Under the pieces are notes generated by a model. The model was not told where the DNA came from and ran no database searches. It saw only the letters and a list, made by a program, of their open reading frames with translations. From the NCBI GenBank assembly GCA_016716835.1, contig JADJUW010000001.1, forward strand, positions 682,001 to 746,000: a DNA stretch of 64,000 bases, given 5' to 3'. Position numbers and translations under genes: made by a program. This DNA comes from Myxococcales bacterium (GTDB lineage Bacteria; Myxococcota_A; Polyangia; Haliangiales; Haliangiaceae). Below are positions 15,905 through 28,774 of this stretch, one piece after another (the stretch's first letter is position 1; the number at the start of each line of letters is the position of its first letter).

Positions 15905-17566
15905 ATGGCCGGTTTACGACGACAAGGCTGGGCGCGGGTTCTTACCGCGGTGAACGCGGCCACGATCGGCGTGCTGGCGAGCCTGCTTAGTTGCGAGACC
16001 CTGCCGCGCACCACGTGGCAGCCGGCCGGCGATGCGCAAGTTGCAGGCGATGCGGCGACGGCCAGCGACGCGGCGGTCGCCCCCGCACTCCCCGCCGCGA
16101 CCACCGCGGAACTAACCGTCGTGGTTGCAGGTGATCCGGGAAATTTTCGCCTCGTCGAATCCGCATCTGCGGCGGCGCGGCTCATCGCGATGGGCAGCGT
16201 CTTTGAGCCGTTGATTGCGTTTGATCGCGAGGCCGATGCGTATGTACCGCGGCTGGCGCTTACGTGGACCGCGAACGATGCCGGGCGCGATTGGACCATT
16301 TCGCTGCGCGCCGCGACGTTTCACGACGGCACCCCCGTCACCGCGCGCGATGTCCAATTCTCGCTCGACTCGGCGCGTACCATCGCGACGCAATACAAGG
16401 GGCAGCTCGCGACGGTCACCAGCATCACCGTGGTCGACGCGCAGACGGTGCGCGTGCGCACGGATGTGCCGGACGGCTACTTGCTCCGCGTGCTGTGCGA
16501 AATCCCCATCGTGCCGGCGCATGTGTACGGCAAGCGCGGCGCCGTGCCGCTCCCAATTGGCAGCGGGCCATTTAAGGTCACCTCGCGCCAGGCTGGCGAG
16601 TTGCGCGCGGCGCGTTACGACAACTATTGGGGCGCGCCGGCGGGCGTTGCGAGCCTTCATTTCCGGTTTTCACGCGACGCGCGCCAACTCGGCGAATGGA
16701 TCGCCAGCAAGACAACTGATATGGCCCTCGGCCTGCCGGCATCGCTGGCCGAAGCGGTCGCCGCGCGGGGGCTCGTGCCTCTCGAACTCGCGCCACGTCT
16801 GCGCTACGCGGTGCTTCGCGCCGATAAGCCCCCGCTCGACGATCCGCGCGTGCGGCGAGCGCTTTCCGCTTTCATCGATCGCACATCTCAAACCGGTGCG
16901 GCGCTGCGCAACGACGTCCCCATCAATAGCCTGGCATGGCCGGGCGGCCCGCTCGACGTCGAGTCATCGCAGGTTGTGGCGGGCGCCCCAGCCTCACTCG
17001 GTTCCGACTTGCTGGCGCAAGCGGGTTGGGTCGACACCAATCGCGATGGCCTGCGCGATCGTGCGGGCCAGGTGCTTCGCGTCAACGCCTTGTTTGTCGA
17101 TCGCGGCACCACGTCGCGCCAGCGCTGGCCCGATGAGGCCGCGCCGCTGATCGCCGCATGGAAGGCGGCCGGCATTGGGGTCGAGATGACCTTTGCGCCC
17201 GAATCGGTAGTGCAGACCCGCTTGCGCAACGGTGCGTTTGGCGTCGCGGTGGTTGAGACCGAGGTGTGGCGCGACGCGGATTTGACCGCCATGCTTGGCA
17301 CGGGCGGTTCGCAAAACCTTGGCCGGTTTTCGTCGCCCCAAAGTGACGTCTTGCTTCGGGAACTGAGGGCGTCGCAACGGCCCGAGGCGCGCCGAGCAAC
17401 CGCGGCCTTATTGGCGCGCGAGCTGGCGGAACAGATGCCGATCGTGCCGCTGGCCCGCAGCGCAGGGCGAGGGGCGTTCGCGGCCTCCTTGGCCGGGGTG
17501 GCAGCCCGGGGCGGCTGGGTCGATTTCGCCAAGGTGACCCGCCGCCCCGGCCCCATAAACCAATGA
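15905..17566 (+). CDS. Family 5 extracellular solute-binding lipoprotein (oligopeptide type)
   Basis: A 553-residue SBP_bac_5 (DppA/OppA-like) protein. A probable lipobox (ASLLSC, ~30) is followed by an Ala-rich linker and the binding fold. Landmarks are VFEPLIAFDREADAYVPRLA, WTISLRAATFHDGTPVTARD (the family signature), GSGPFKVTS, DDPRVRRALSAFIDR, and a C-terminal LLARELAEQMPIVPLA. Such proteins capture peptides or other solutes for ABC importers, but no permease or ATPase genes are nearby, so the partner is unknown. A good ribosome binding site (GAAGGAG) precedes the ATG. The C-terminus ends without an obvious truncation. Confidence 0.88.
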   Translation: MAGLRRQGWARVLTAVNAATIGVLASLLSCETLPRTTWQPAGDAQVAGDAATASDAAVAPALPAATTAELTVVVAGDPGNFRLVESASAAARLIAMGSVFEPLIAFDREADAYVPRLALTWTANDAGRDWTISLRAATFHDGTPVTARDVQFSLDSARTIATQYKGQLATVTSITVVDAQTVRVRTDVPDGYLLRVLCEIPIVPAHVYGKRGAVPLPIGSGPFKVTSRQAGELRAARYDNYWGAPAGVASLHFRFSRDARQLGEWIASKTTDMALGLPASLAEAVAARGLVPLELAPRLRYAVLRADKPPLDDPRVRRALSAFIDRTSQTGAALRNDVPINSLAWPGGPLDVESSQVVAGAPASLGSDLLAQAGWVDTNRDGLRDRAGQVLRVNALFVDRGTTSRQRWPDEAAPLIAAWKAAGIGVEMTFAPESVVQTRLRNGAFGVAVVETEVWRDADLTAMLGTGGSQNLGRFSSPQSDVLLRELRASQRPEARRATAALLARELAEQMPIVPLARSAGRGAFAASLAGVAARGGWVDFAKVTRRPGPINQ

Positions 17567-17607
17567 TTGCGCCGCCGCCGCTGCGCTGGTAAGAACCCGC
17601 GCACGTA

Positions 17608-18804
17608 ATGGGTTCGATGGCCAAGATGTCGGTTGATCACAGTGTTGCGCGACCGGGTGACCTTTACGCCGTCTCGCAGCCCGTGCCCGATGGCGCCGCG
17701 CCGACCTTGCTGGGCGATGGGCCGGCGGCGTTTGCCACCATCCTCGATCGCATCGCGGGGGCCCAGCGCCAAGTGGTCATTCGCGCCTTTTTATGGCGCG
17801 ACGACGCCATCGGCAATCAGCTCGCCGCGGCGCTGCTAGCGGCCGCCGAACGCGGCGTGCAAGTGACCATCTATAAGGATCGCATCGCCGCCGTCTATGA
17901 GTACACGGGCGGCAACAAGCAGAGCTTTTTCCACAAAAAGATCGACCCCGTGCGCGGGTTCCAGGCGTGGTTTCTCAGCCGCGTCTACCGCGCGCCAGGT
18001 TCCATGCGGCAACGGCCCAATTCACTCGAGCGCGCGGTCAATAACCATCGCAATATCGCCGTGCGCCAGGCCAAGCGCTTTGACCATTCCAAGGTGTTTG
18101 TCATCGACGACGCGGTCATTCTTGGCTCGATGGGTATTGGCGACAACCATCACCTCGACTGGATCGACATGATGGTCGAGCTCCGAGGCGCCGCGGTGGC
18201 GCACCGCCTCGCCGATCGTCTGGCGGGCCGCGCGGCGTTTGAGCCAGCGCGGGGCCTCGACTTCATCCTGCACTCGCAGGGCACCGAGCGCGCGCGCCAC
18301 TGCGCGATGGTGCATGAGCGGCTCGCCATCCTCGAGAGCGCGCGTCATTCGATCGTCGTCGAAATGGCCTACCTCGGCGATCGCCGCTTTACCGACGCGC
18401 TGCTCGCTGCGGTCCGCCGCGGCGTTGCGGTCACGCTGGTCACGGCGGCGCGCGCGGACGTGCTCGGCAATCTCAACCACGCGGTGTGCAATCTCTTGCT
18501 CCGCCATGGCAGCCTAGACGGCAAGGTGCGCGTGGTGCTCCATCCTCGCATGGTGCATTCCAAGGTGGTGGTGGTCGATGAGCGCTTTGTCGACCTCGGC
18601 TCGGCCAACTTCACGCCGCTGTCGCATGGCGTCTACGACGAGGTCAATGTGTTCGTCGATTCGCGTGAATTTGCCGCCACGGTCCTCGCGGAAATCGAGC
18701 GCCACGCGGCGCAAGGGCAAGACGTCACGATGATCAGGCACCGCGCGATGGCCAGCGGCATCGAACGCGTGATTATGGCCTATCAAGCGCGGCGGGGGAG
18801 CTGA
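17608..18804 (+). CDS. Phospholipase D-like / cardiolipin synthase-like protein
   Basis: A 398-residue protein with two phosphatidyltransferase (HKD) motifs. The first is at about residue 165 (HSKVFVIDDAVILGSMGIGD) and the second at about 313 (HSKVVVVDERFVDLGSANFT). Each has the His-x-Lys and the downstream Asp. Two such motifs per chain form one active site in phospholipase D and bacterial cardiolipin synthases, which join or exchange phospholipid head groups. There are no N-terminal membrane helices, unlike classical ClsA, so it is closer to soluble ClsB-like enzymes. The stop is two bases before the TetR start, so the two are probably co-transcribed. Confidence 0.85.
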   Translation: MGSMAKMSVDHSVARPGDLYAVSQPVPDGAAPTLLGDGPAAFATILDRIAGAQRQVVIRAFLWRDDAIGNQLAAALLAAAERGVQVTIYKDRIAAVYEYTGGNKQSFFHKKIDPVRGFQAWFLSRVYRAPGSMRQRPNSLERAVNNHRNIAVRQAKRFDHSKVFVIDDAVILGSMGIGDNHHLDWIDMMVELRGAAVAHRLADRLAGRAAFEPARGLDFILHSQGTERARHCAMVHERLAILESARHSIVVEMAYLGDRRFTDALLAAVRRGVAVTLVTAARADVLGNLNHAVCNLLLRHGSLDGKVRVVLHPRMVHSKVVVVDERFVDLGSANFTPLSHGVYDEVNVFVDSREFAATVLAEIERHAAQGQDVTMIRHRAMASGIERVIMAYQARRGS

Positions 18805-18806
18805 CC

Positions 18807-19229
18807 ATGTCGACCTTGGTGGTCGCCGCACGCGCCGCAAAAAAACGCGCCGACCGCCGCGTGCAAATCCTGCGCGCGGCGATCGATGTTTTTGCCGAGC
18901 GCGGTTACCACGGCGCGTCGATCGACGACATTATCGCGCGCGCCGACATCGCGCGCGGCACGTTCTATCTCTATTTCGCCAGCAAGGCGGCGGTGTTTGG
19001 CAGCATCCTTGACGACGCGCTCGATGGCCTGACGCGGTCGATCCGGCCGGTTGACATTGACGACCCCGCCGCCGCGCCGCCGCAGTTGCAGCTGCGCGAA
19101 AACCTGGCGCGCGTGTTGGGATATCTCACCGAAGATCGCGCGCGGGCGGCGGTGCTGCTGGCGCGCAATGTCGTGCATGAGGCGGAGGCGGCCGAGCGAC
19201 TCGATGCATTTTATGCGCGCGTCCGCTAG
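18807..19229 (+). CDS. TetR-family regulator, truncated by amber stop
   Basis: A 140-residue product with a complete TetR-type N-terminal DNA-binding domain: RVQILRAAIDVFAERGYHGA, then DDIIARADIARGTFYLYFAS as the helix-turn-helix, at residues ~18-64. The ligand domain begins but is cut by TAG at 19227-19229. The same frame continues as typical TetR C-terminal sequence to 19445. The ribosome binding site GGGGGAG lies inside the end of the upstream gene. A perfect palindrome of TetR-operator type lies 340 bp downstream, before the activase gene, and is a natural target. Whether the truncated protein works is unknown. Confidence 0.85.
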   Translation: MSTLVVAARAAKKRADRRVQILRAAIDVFAERGYHGASIDDIIARADIARGTFYLYFASKAAVFGSILDDALDGLTRSIRPVDIDDPAAAPPQLQLRENLARVLGYLTEDRARAAVLLARNVVHEAEAAERLDAFYARVR

Positions 19230-19445
19230 CTGCTCATGCGCGCGCTGGGGCACGGCATTACGATGGGGCTGGTGCGGCCGTGCGACGTCGCCGTGACCGC
19301 CGCGGGCTTGCTCGGCATGGCGCGCGGCATGCTGGAGCTCGTGGTGCTGGGCACCGAAAATCGCCAGCCCGCCGCGGCCGATGCCAACGCCGTCATCGAT
19401 GCCATTTTGGACACCGGCCTGCGTGGGATTGTAAAAATATATTGA
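19230..19445 (+). pseudogene. C-terminal remainder of the TetR regulator, past the amber codon
   Basis: It is in frame with 18807-19229 and separated from it only by the TAG. It reads LLMRALGHGITMGLVRPCDV, then AAGLLGMARGMLELVVLG and a final DTGLRGIVKIY, the helical ligand-domain end expected of a ~210-residue TetR protein. An ATG at 19236 exists, but a separate protein is unlikely. One base change restores the whole gene. Confidence 0.75.
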
Positions 19446-19567
19446 ATAAGACTCAGCCCTGGAATTTGCTGAGTCGGCGCGGGGATTGACGCGGATCATC
19501 CTCGTAAATAACAGGAATTTTTGTTGAATCTGCCTCGGGCCGCCTGGCAGTATGCCGCTCGCGCTAA

Positions 19568-19589
19568 CTAGACTGACGTGTCAGTCTAG
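19568..19589. promoter_or_regulatory. Perfect TetR-type operator palindrome
   Basis: CTAGACTGAC-GT-GTCAGTCTAG: 10-bp arms with a 2-bp centre, 20 bases before the ATG of the activase gene. A loose promoter (TTGAAT at 19524, CAGTAT at 19548) lies just upstream, so a bound repressor would block transcription start or early elongation. The neighbouring TetR protein is the obvious candidate ligand-sensing partner; that link is inferred. Confidence 0.75.
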
Positions 19590-19609
19590 CTGCATTCGAA
19601 GGCAAAAGT

Positions 19610-23191
<3,582 letters not shown>

Positions 23192-23206
23192 TTGCAAGGA
23201 ATCGCC

Positions 23207-24955
<1,749 letters not shown>

Positions 24956-25159
24956 CGGTCGCCGAGCCAAATCTAGACGACGACGCGCGCCCCGCAGTGC
25001 CCACCGGCCGCAAGCAGCTCAACGTCCTTCACTAAACAGAACCGCATTGGGTGGGGCCGGAGCAATAGATGCCCGGTGTACGGCTTCGCCTCCGCATCGC
25101 GCGTCCATGGGATGGCGCGGCCTGGCTCTGACGAAACACAAGCGTACGATTCCAGCATT

Positions 25160-25177
25160 CGGACACTAGCGTGTCCG
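25160..25177. terminator. Hairpin after the activase/dehydratase operon
   Basis: CGGACAC-TAGC-GTGTCCG forms a 7-bp stem with a 4-base loop between the operon end (25035) and the convergent gene (25235). There is no U-tract on either side, so its function as a terminator is uncertain. Confidence 0.35.
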
Positions 25178-25234
25178 CGGTCTGTCCTCCGTAATTTTGA
25201 ATCTTAGATTGTGCGCTACTGGTGATCTTTAGCG

Positions 25235-25996
25235 CTACGGCGCGCGTTCGATGACGGCGCCATCGCGGCGTGCCAGCGCCAGCGCGGCATCTAGCTCGTG
25301 CGGGGGTAGCTGCCGTTGCGCGGTGCTGGTGTGCAGCACAATCGCATCCGGCGCCAGCACGATGCGGACGATGCGATCGTGCAGGTCGCTCGGTGGGTGT
25401 CGCGGGTTACGCTGCGCCTGGCGCCGATGCTGGTCGCGCCGCGCGGCGAGGTGGCGAGCTTGGTGATCGCCGCGACGCGCCAGCATCGCGGCAGTCGCGA
25501 CGACCGCGCGAGTTATCGCCAACCCCCAAATCACCGCCAGCGGCAGGCCCCAGCCCCACCAAGGTGGGCGCGGCGCAAATGGGCTCGCCATTATCACGCC
25601 AGCAAGCAGCATGGCGACCACCGCGACCGCGATAGCACCGCCGCTCGCGCTCAGCGCTGGTTGCCAGCTAGGTTCGGGCGCTGGCGGTGCGTTATCGGGC
25701 AAGGGTGGCAGCTGCGCGCGTTCCCAGCGCGCCAGCAGCGCGTAAAGCACGCTGCCGCTCGCGAGCGCCAGCAGCAGCAGCCCCGCCACCACCGCGGCAA
25801 ACGCACCCCACGGTCGCAAGGCTGCCGTTAGGTGGGTTGGCGTTAGGTCGCTGCTGGCGGCAACGGCACGCAGGCTCGCGCGCGCGGTTGGCAGCACGTT
25901 GCCCGCGAGGCATGCCGCGCTGACACAGGCGGCAAGCCAAATACCGACCATGGCGCTGGCCCAGGTGCTGCGGTCCTGCGCCGGGCGTGTGGCCAT
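25235..25996 (-). CDS. Four-helix membrane protein of unknown function
   Basis: A 253-residue protein. Hydrophobic helices lie at about residues 15-35, 63-88, 118-140 and 148-170. A cytoplasmic C-terminal tail follows (~172-253) with a very basic stretch (ARRGDHQARHLAARRDQHRR) and a small alpha/beta piece ending in LDAALALARRDGAVIERAP. I recognise no family. It stands alone, convergent with the activase operon and divergent from galU. Confidence 0.55.
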   Translation of the reverse strand: MATRPAQDRSTWASAMVGIWLAACVSAACLAGNVLPTARASLRAVAASSDLTPTHLTAALRPWGAFAAVVAGLLLLALASGSVLYALLARWERAQLPPLPDNAPPAPEPSWQPALSASGGAIAVAVVAMLLAGVIMASPFAPRPPWWGWGLPLAVIWGLAITRAVVATAAMLARRGDHQARHLAARRDQHRRQAQRNPRHPPSDLHDRIVRIVLAPDAIVLHTSTAQRQLPPHELDAALALARRDGAVIERAP

Positions 25997-26055
25997 GGCG
26001 CGAGCTTATCACGGCGGCGCATTGCGTAGGCGAGGGCGATCTTTTACAACGGTGC

Positions 26056-26952
26056 ATGGCATTGCGATCAGATGTTCGAAAGGCAGTTATTCCCGCGGCC
26101 GGCCTCGGCACGCGTTTTTTGCCGGTGACCAAGGCGGTGCCCAAAGAGATGTTGCCAATCGTCGACGTGCCGACCATTCAATTGGTGGTGCAGGAGGCGG
26201 TCGCCGCCGGGCTTAAAGACGTCATCATTATTAATGGCCGCCACAAGGGCGCGATCGAAGATCACTTCGATCACGCGGTGGAGCTGGAGGCAGTATTGCG
26301 GCAAAAGGGCAACGTGGCGCTCGCCGATAGCTTGGTGGCGCTGGCGCAATCGGTGCAAATCCACTCGTTGCGGCAAAAGCAGCCGCTGGGGCTGGGGCAC
26401 GCCGTGCTGTGCGCGCGCGCCGCCGTGGGCGACGAGCCGTTTGCGGTCATGCTCGGCGATGACCTTATCGATAATGACGAGGCGCCCGCGATTGGCCAAT
26501 TGGCCGACGTCTATGCCGCCACCGGCAAGGGCGCCATCGCGATCATGGAGGTGCCGGCAGGGCACGAACATCGCTATGGCATCGTCCAGGGCACCTGGAT
26601 CGCGCCGGGACAGATGGCCATTGCTGGGATGGTCGAAAAACCCGCGCCTGGCAAGGCGCCGTCGAGGTTTGCCATTGTGGGGCGCTATGTGCTGCCGCCG
26701 GCGATCTGGGCGCATTTGGCCGACGGCAAACCGGGAGCCGGTGGCGAAATTCAACTCACCGATGCGCTCGCGCTGCTCGCCGATCGCGAAGGCCTGGTCG
26801 GTGTCGTCGTCAAGGGCGTGCGCCACGACGCCGGTGATCGCATCGGCTATCTGCGCGCAAATCTCGCCTACGCGCTCAAGCGACCTGAGCTGCGCGATGA
26901 GGTGCTGGCGCTGATGCGGGAGCTCGTTGGCTCACAAAATGAGCCCTCCTAA
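26056..26952 (+). CDS. galU: UTP-glucose-1-phosphate uridylyltransferase
   Basis: A 298-residue sugar nucleotidyltransferase making UDP-glucose for envelope polysaccharides. The N-terminal nucleotide-binding motif AAGLGTRFLPVTKAVPKEML, the lysine in VEKPAPGKAPS, the acidic MLGDDLIDND and the GGEIQLTDAL motif are all typical of bacterial GalU, and the length is normal. ATG 26056 is chosen because upstream in-frame sequence is not conserved. Its stop overlaps the convergent HAD-like gene by four bases. Confidence 0.93.
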   Translation: MALRSDVRKAVIPAAGLGTRFLPVTKAVPKEMLPIVDVPTIQLVVQEAVAAGLKDVIIINGRHKGAIEDHFDHAVELEAVLRQKGNVALADSLVALAQSVQIHSLRQKQPLGLGHAVLCARAAVGDEPFAVMLGDDLIDNDEAPAIGQLADVYAATGKGAIAIMEVPAGHEHRYGIVQGTWIAPGQMAIAGMVEKPAPGKAPSRFAIVGRYVLPPAIWAHLADGKPGAGGEIQLTDALALLADREGLVGVVVKGVRHDAGDRIGYLRANLAYALKRPELRDEVLALMRELVGSQNEPS

Positions 26953-27950
26953 GGGCCCTTGCGCCGCGACCAGGCAAATCGCGACGCGATGGCGCGCCAC
27001 GACGAACCAACCGCGACGGTGCCGCGCACGCCACCGTTTGGACCAATAATATAGACTTGCGACGCTGGCACAGACGCTGACGCATACGCCGAGATGTCGG
27101 TTGTCGAGTTGCCAAACATCGCCTCGAAGGCAAAGCCCGCGCGGCGCAGCGCGGCGAGCTGTTCGATCTTGAATTCGCCAACGCTAGCTTCGCTGGGCAT
27201 GGAGTCGCGCAGGCTTGAGGTGACGCGGACGGTTCCCGCCGCGAAACCGTGCTTGGTCAGCCATGCACGCGAGAGGTCGGCCATCCAATACGGGCGAGCG
27301 GTAATGTAAACAATCTCCAAGCCTCGCGCCGCAACGGCCGCGGTCAGCGCGGGCCCGCCATCATAGGGCCTCGGGTCATAGGTACGGCGCAGGCGCGCCT
27401 TGCCCGCGAGCTGCTTAAAAAGCTCGCGGTCGGAAACAGTTAGCGTGCCGTCAATGTCGAAGACCGCCACCCGCGCACCAGGCGGTGCCACGCGCAAGCG
27501 GCCGATGGCATACGAGGCATCCCCTGCCACTGACATCGCCACGGCGTACGTGCCTACGGGCATCGCCGCCAGCGCGAAGTAGACCTTGCCATCATCGTCG
27601 GTGCGGGCGCTGCCACGCGCGCGCCACCCGGAGCAAGTGCCGATATGCAGGGTAATCGTCTCATCTTCAAGATCCTTGCCGGCGTCGCCGTAGGCAAATT
27701 TGCCGACGAGTTGGCTGGGTTGGCCTATGAGCACGATGTCATCGTGCACCATGTGCTGCGGTGACCCCATGCGAGTAAAAAATTGATAGCGTCGGTGCCG
27801 CCAGCCCGTGGGGGCAGGTGGTTTGAAGGTTGGCACTTGGCACGTCGGCGCGGCCGGCGTAGGAGCCGCCGCGGGCAGGGCGGCATCACCGTGCGCGCCC
27901 CGCGCGAGCGCCATCGCAATGATCCAAAGGCTATGAGCCGCTAACTTCAT
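26949..27950 (-). CDS. Exported LNS2/lipin-type HAD-superfamily protein
   Basis: A 333-residue protein with an N-terminal signal-like helix (MKLAAHSLWIIAMALARGAH), a beta-rich middle part (~50-160) and a C-terminal HAD domain with DxDGT (VFDIDGTLTVSD, ~165). The motifs after it (YITARPYWMADLSRAWLTKH, and KIEQLAALRRAGFAFEAMFG followed by NSTTDISAY) resemble the LNS2 domain of lipins and phosphatidylinositol-transfer proteins. Lipins dephosphorylate phosphatidate, while some LNS2 proteins only bind it. Both catalytic Asp residues are present, so phosphatase activity is plausible. The 3' end overlaps galU by four bases and the 5' end overlaps the upstream minus-strand frame by four bases. Confidence 0.75.
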   Translation of the reverse strand: MKLAAHSLWIIAMALARGAHGDAALPAAAPTPAAPTCQVPTFKPPAPTGWRHRRYQFFTRMGSPQHMVHDDIVLIGQPSQLVGKFAYGDAGKDLEDETITLHIGTCSGWRARGSARTDDDGKVYFALAAMPVGTYAVAMSVAGDASYAIGRLRVAPPGARVAVFDIDGTLTVSDRELFKQLAGKARLRRTYDPRPYDGGPALTAAVAARGLEIVYITARPYWMADLSRAWLTKHGFAAGTVRVTSSLRDSMPSEASVGEFKIEQLAALRRAGFAFEAMFGNSTTDISAYASASVPASQVYIIGPNGGVRGTVAVGSSWRAIASRFAWSRRKGP

Positions 27951-28774
27951 GGTTGGGTCCTCGCAAGCGTCGCCAGGCGCGCGCGCACGTACTTGGTGCC
28001 TGACCCGTTCGGCGCCAGCGCAAGATAGGTATCAAAGGCCCGCCGCGCCTCAGCCTCGCGCCCAAGGTCCGCCAGCGCATCGCCTAGATTCCAATATGCC
28101 ACCGCGCGCGATGGATCGGTCGCAATTGATTTCTCGTACCAACGCAACGCCTCGGCCAGCTTGCCTTGCTTGTAGTAGACATAGCCGAGGTTGTTCATGG
28201 CCAACGCAAAATCGGGTCGCAACGCCAGCGCCGCGCCGAACTGCGCCTCGGCCTCAGCAAAACGGCCCTCGCGAAAGCGCAGCAAGCCCTCGTCGTGCAG
28301 GCGTTGCGCTTGCTGGCGCGCGCTAAGTGGCGCCGCGGGGCCAATGGCTAGCGTTGCCTGGCCTCCTTGCAAGGTGGCAACCGAGGGCGGCTTCACGCCA
28401 CCAGCCGCGGTTTGAGTCTCCGCGGCGATCTTGGCGAGGAGCGCCTGCTCGTCGTCGCCAAGTTGCGGCGTCGAGGGCTCAAGAAACTGTTGGTCGCTTG
28501 GCAACTCAAACACATACTCGCCGCCTTGTGACCCAGGCAGGCTGCCAAACGCAGGTGTTTGCGATGAGACGGCCGCGACTGCCGGCGCCACATACGCGGC
28601 GAGCTCCGTCGCGGTAATCAGGCCGTCTTTGTTAAGGTCGCCCCGCCCATCGAGCGCTTGCAGCAGCGTCCACGTGAAGATTGAGTGACCGCCTGGGCCA
28701 TCGTCGGAGACCATTTGGTCGGCGCCGCCCGCGGTGAGCATCTGGCGGCCGAGGCGCTTTGCATTTTCTTGCAA
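27947..28774 (-). CDS. C-terminal part of caspase-EF-hand-TPR protein (frame-broken)
   Basis: About 275 residues that complete the caspase-like protein encoded just upstream in another frame. It starts within the caspase fold (RQMLTAGGADQMVSDDGPGG, HSIFTWTLLQAL). It then has an EF-hand loop (DLNKDGLITATEL, Ca ligands at alternate positions), a linker, and three to four TPR units (~150-265; e.g. FALAMNNLGYVYYKQGKLAE). Joining the frames near 28789 restores DACYSGLDWL followed by RGGSYLQENAKRLG, a normal caspase sequence. The listed ATG is therefore probably not a natural start. The 3' end overlaps the LNS2 gene start (ATGA), so they form one operon. Confidence 0.7.
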   Translation of the reverse strand: MQENAKRLGRQMLTAGGADQMVSDDGPGGHSIFTWTLLQALDGRGDLNKDGLITATELAAYVAPAVAAVSSQTPAFGSLPGSQGGEYVFELPSDQQFLEPSTPQLGDDEQALLAKIAAETQTAAGGVKPPSVATLQGGQATLAIGPAAPLSARQQAQRLHDEGLLRFREGRFAEAEAQFGAALALRPDFALAMNNLGYVYYKQGKLAEALRWYEKSIATDPSRAVAYWNLGDALADLGREAEARRAFDTYLALAPNGSGTKYVRARLATLARTQP

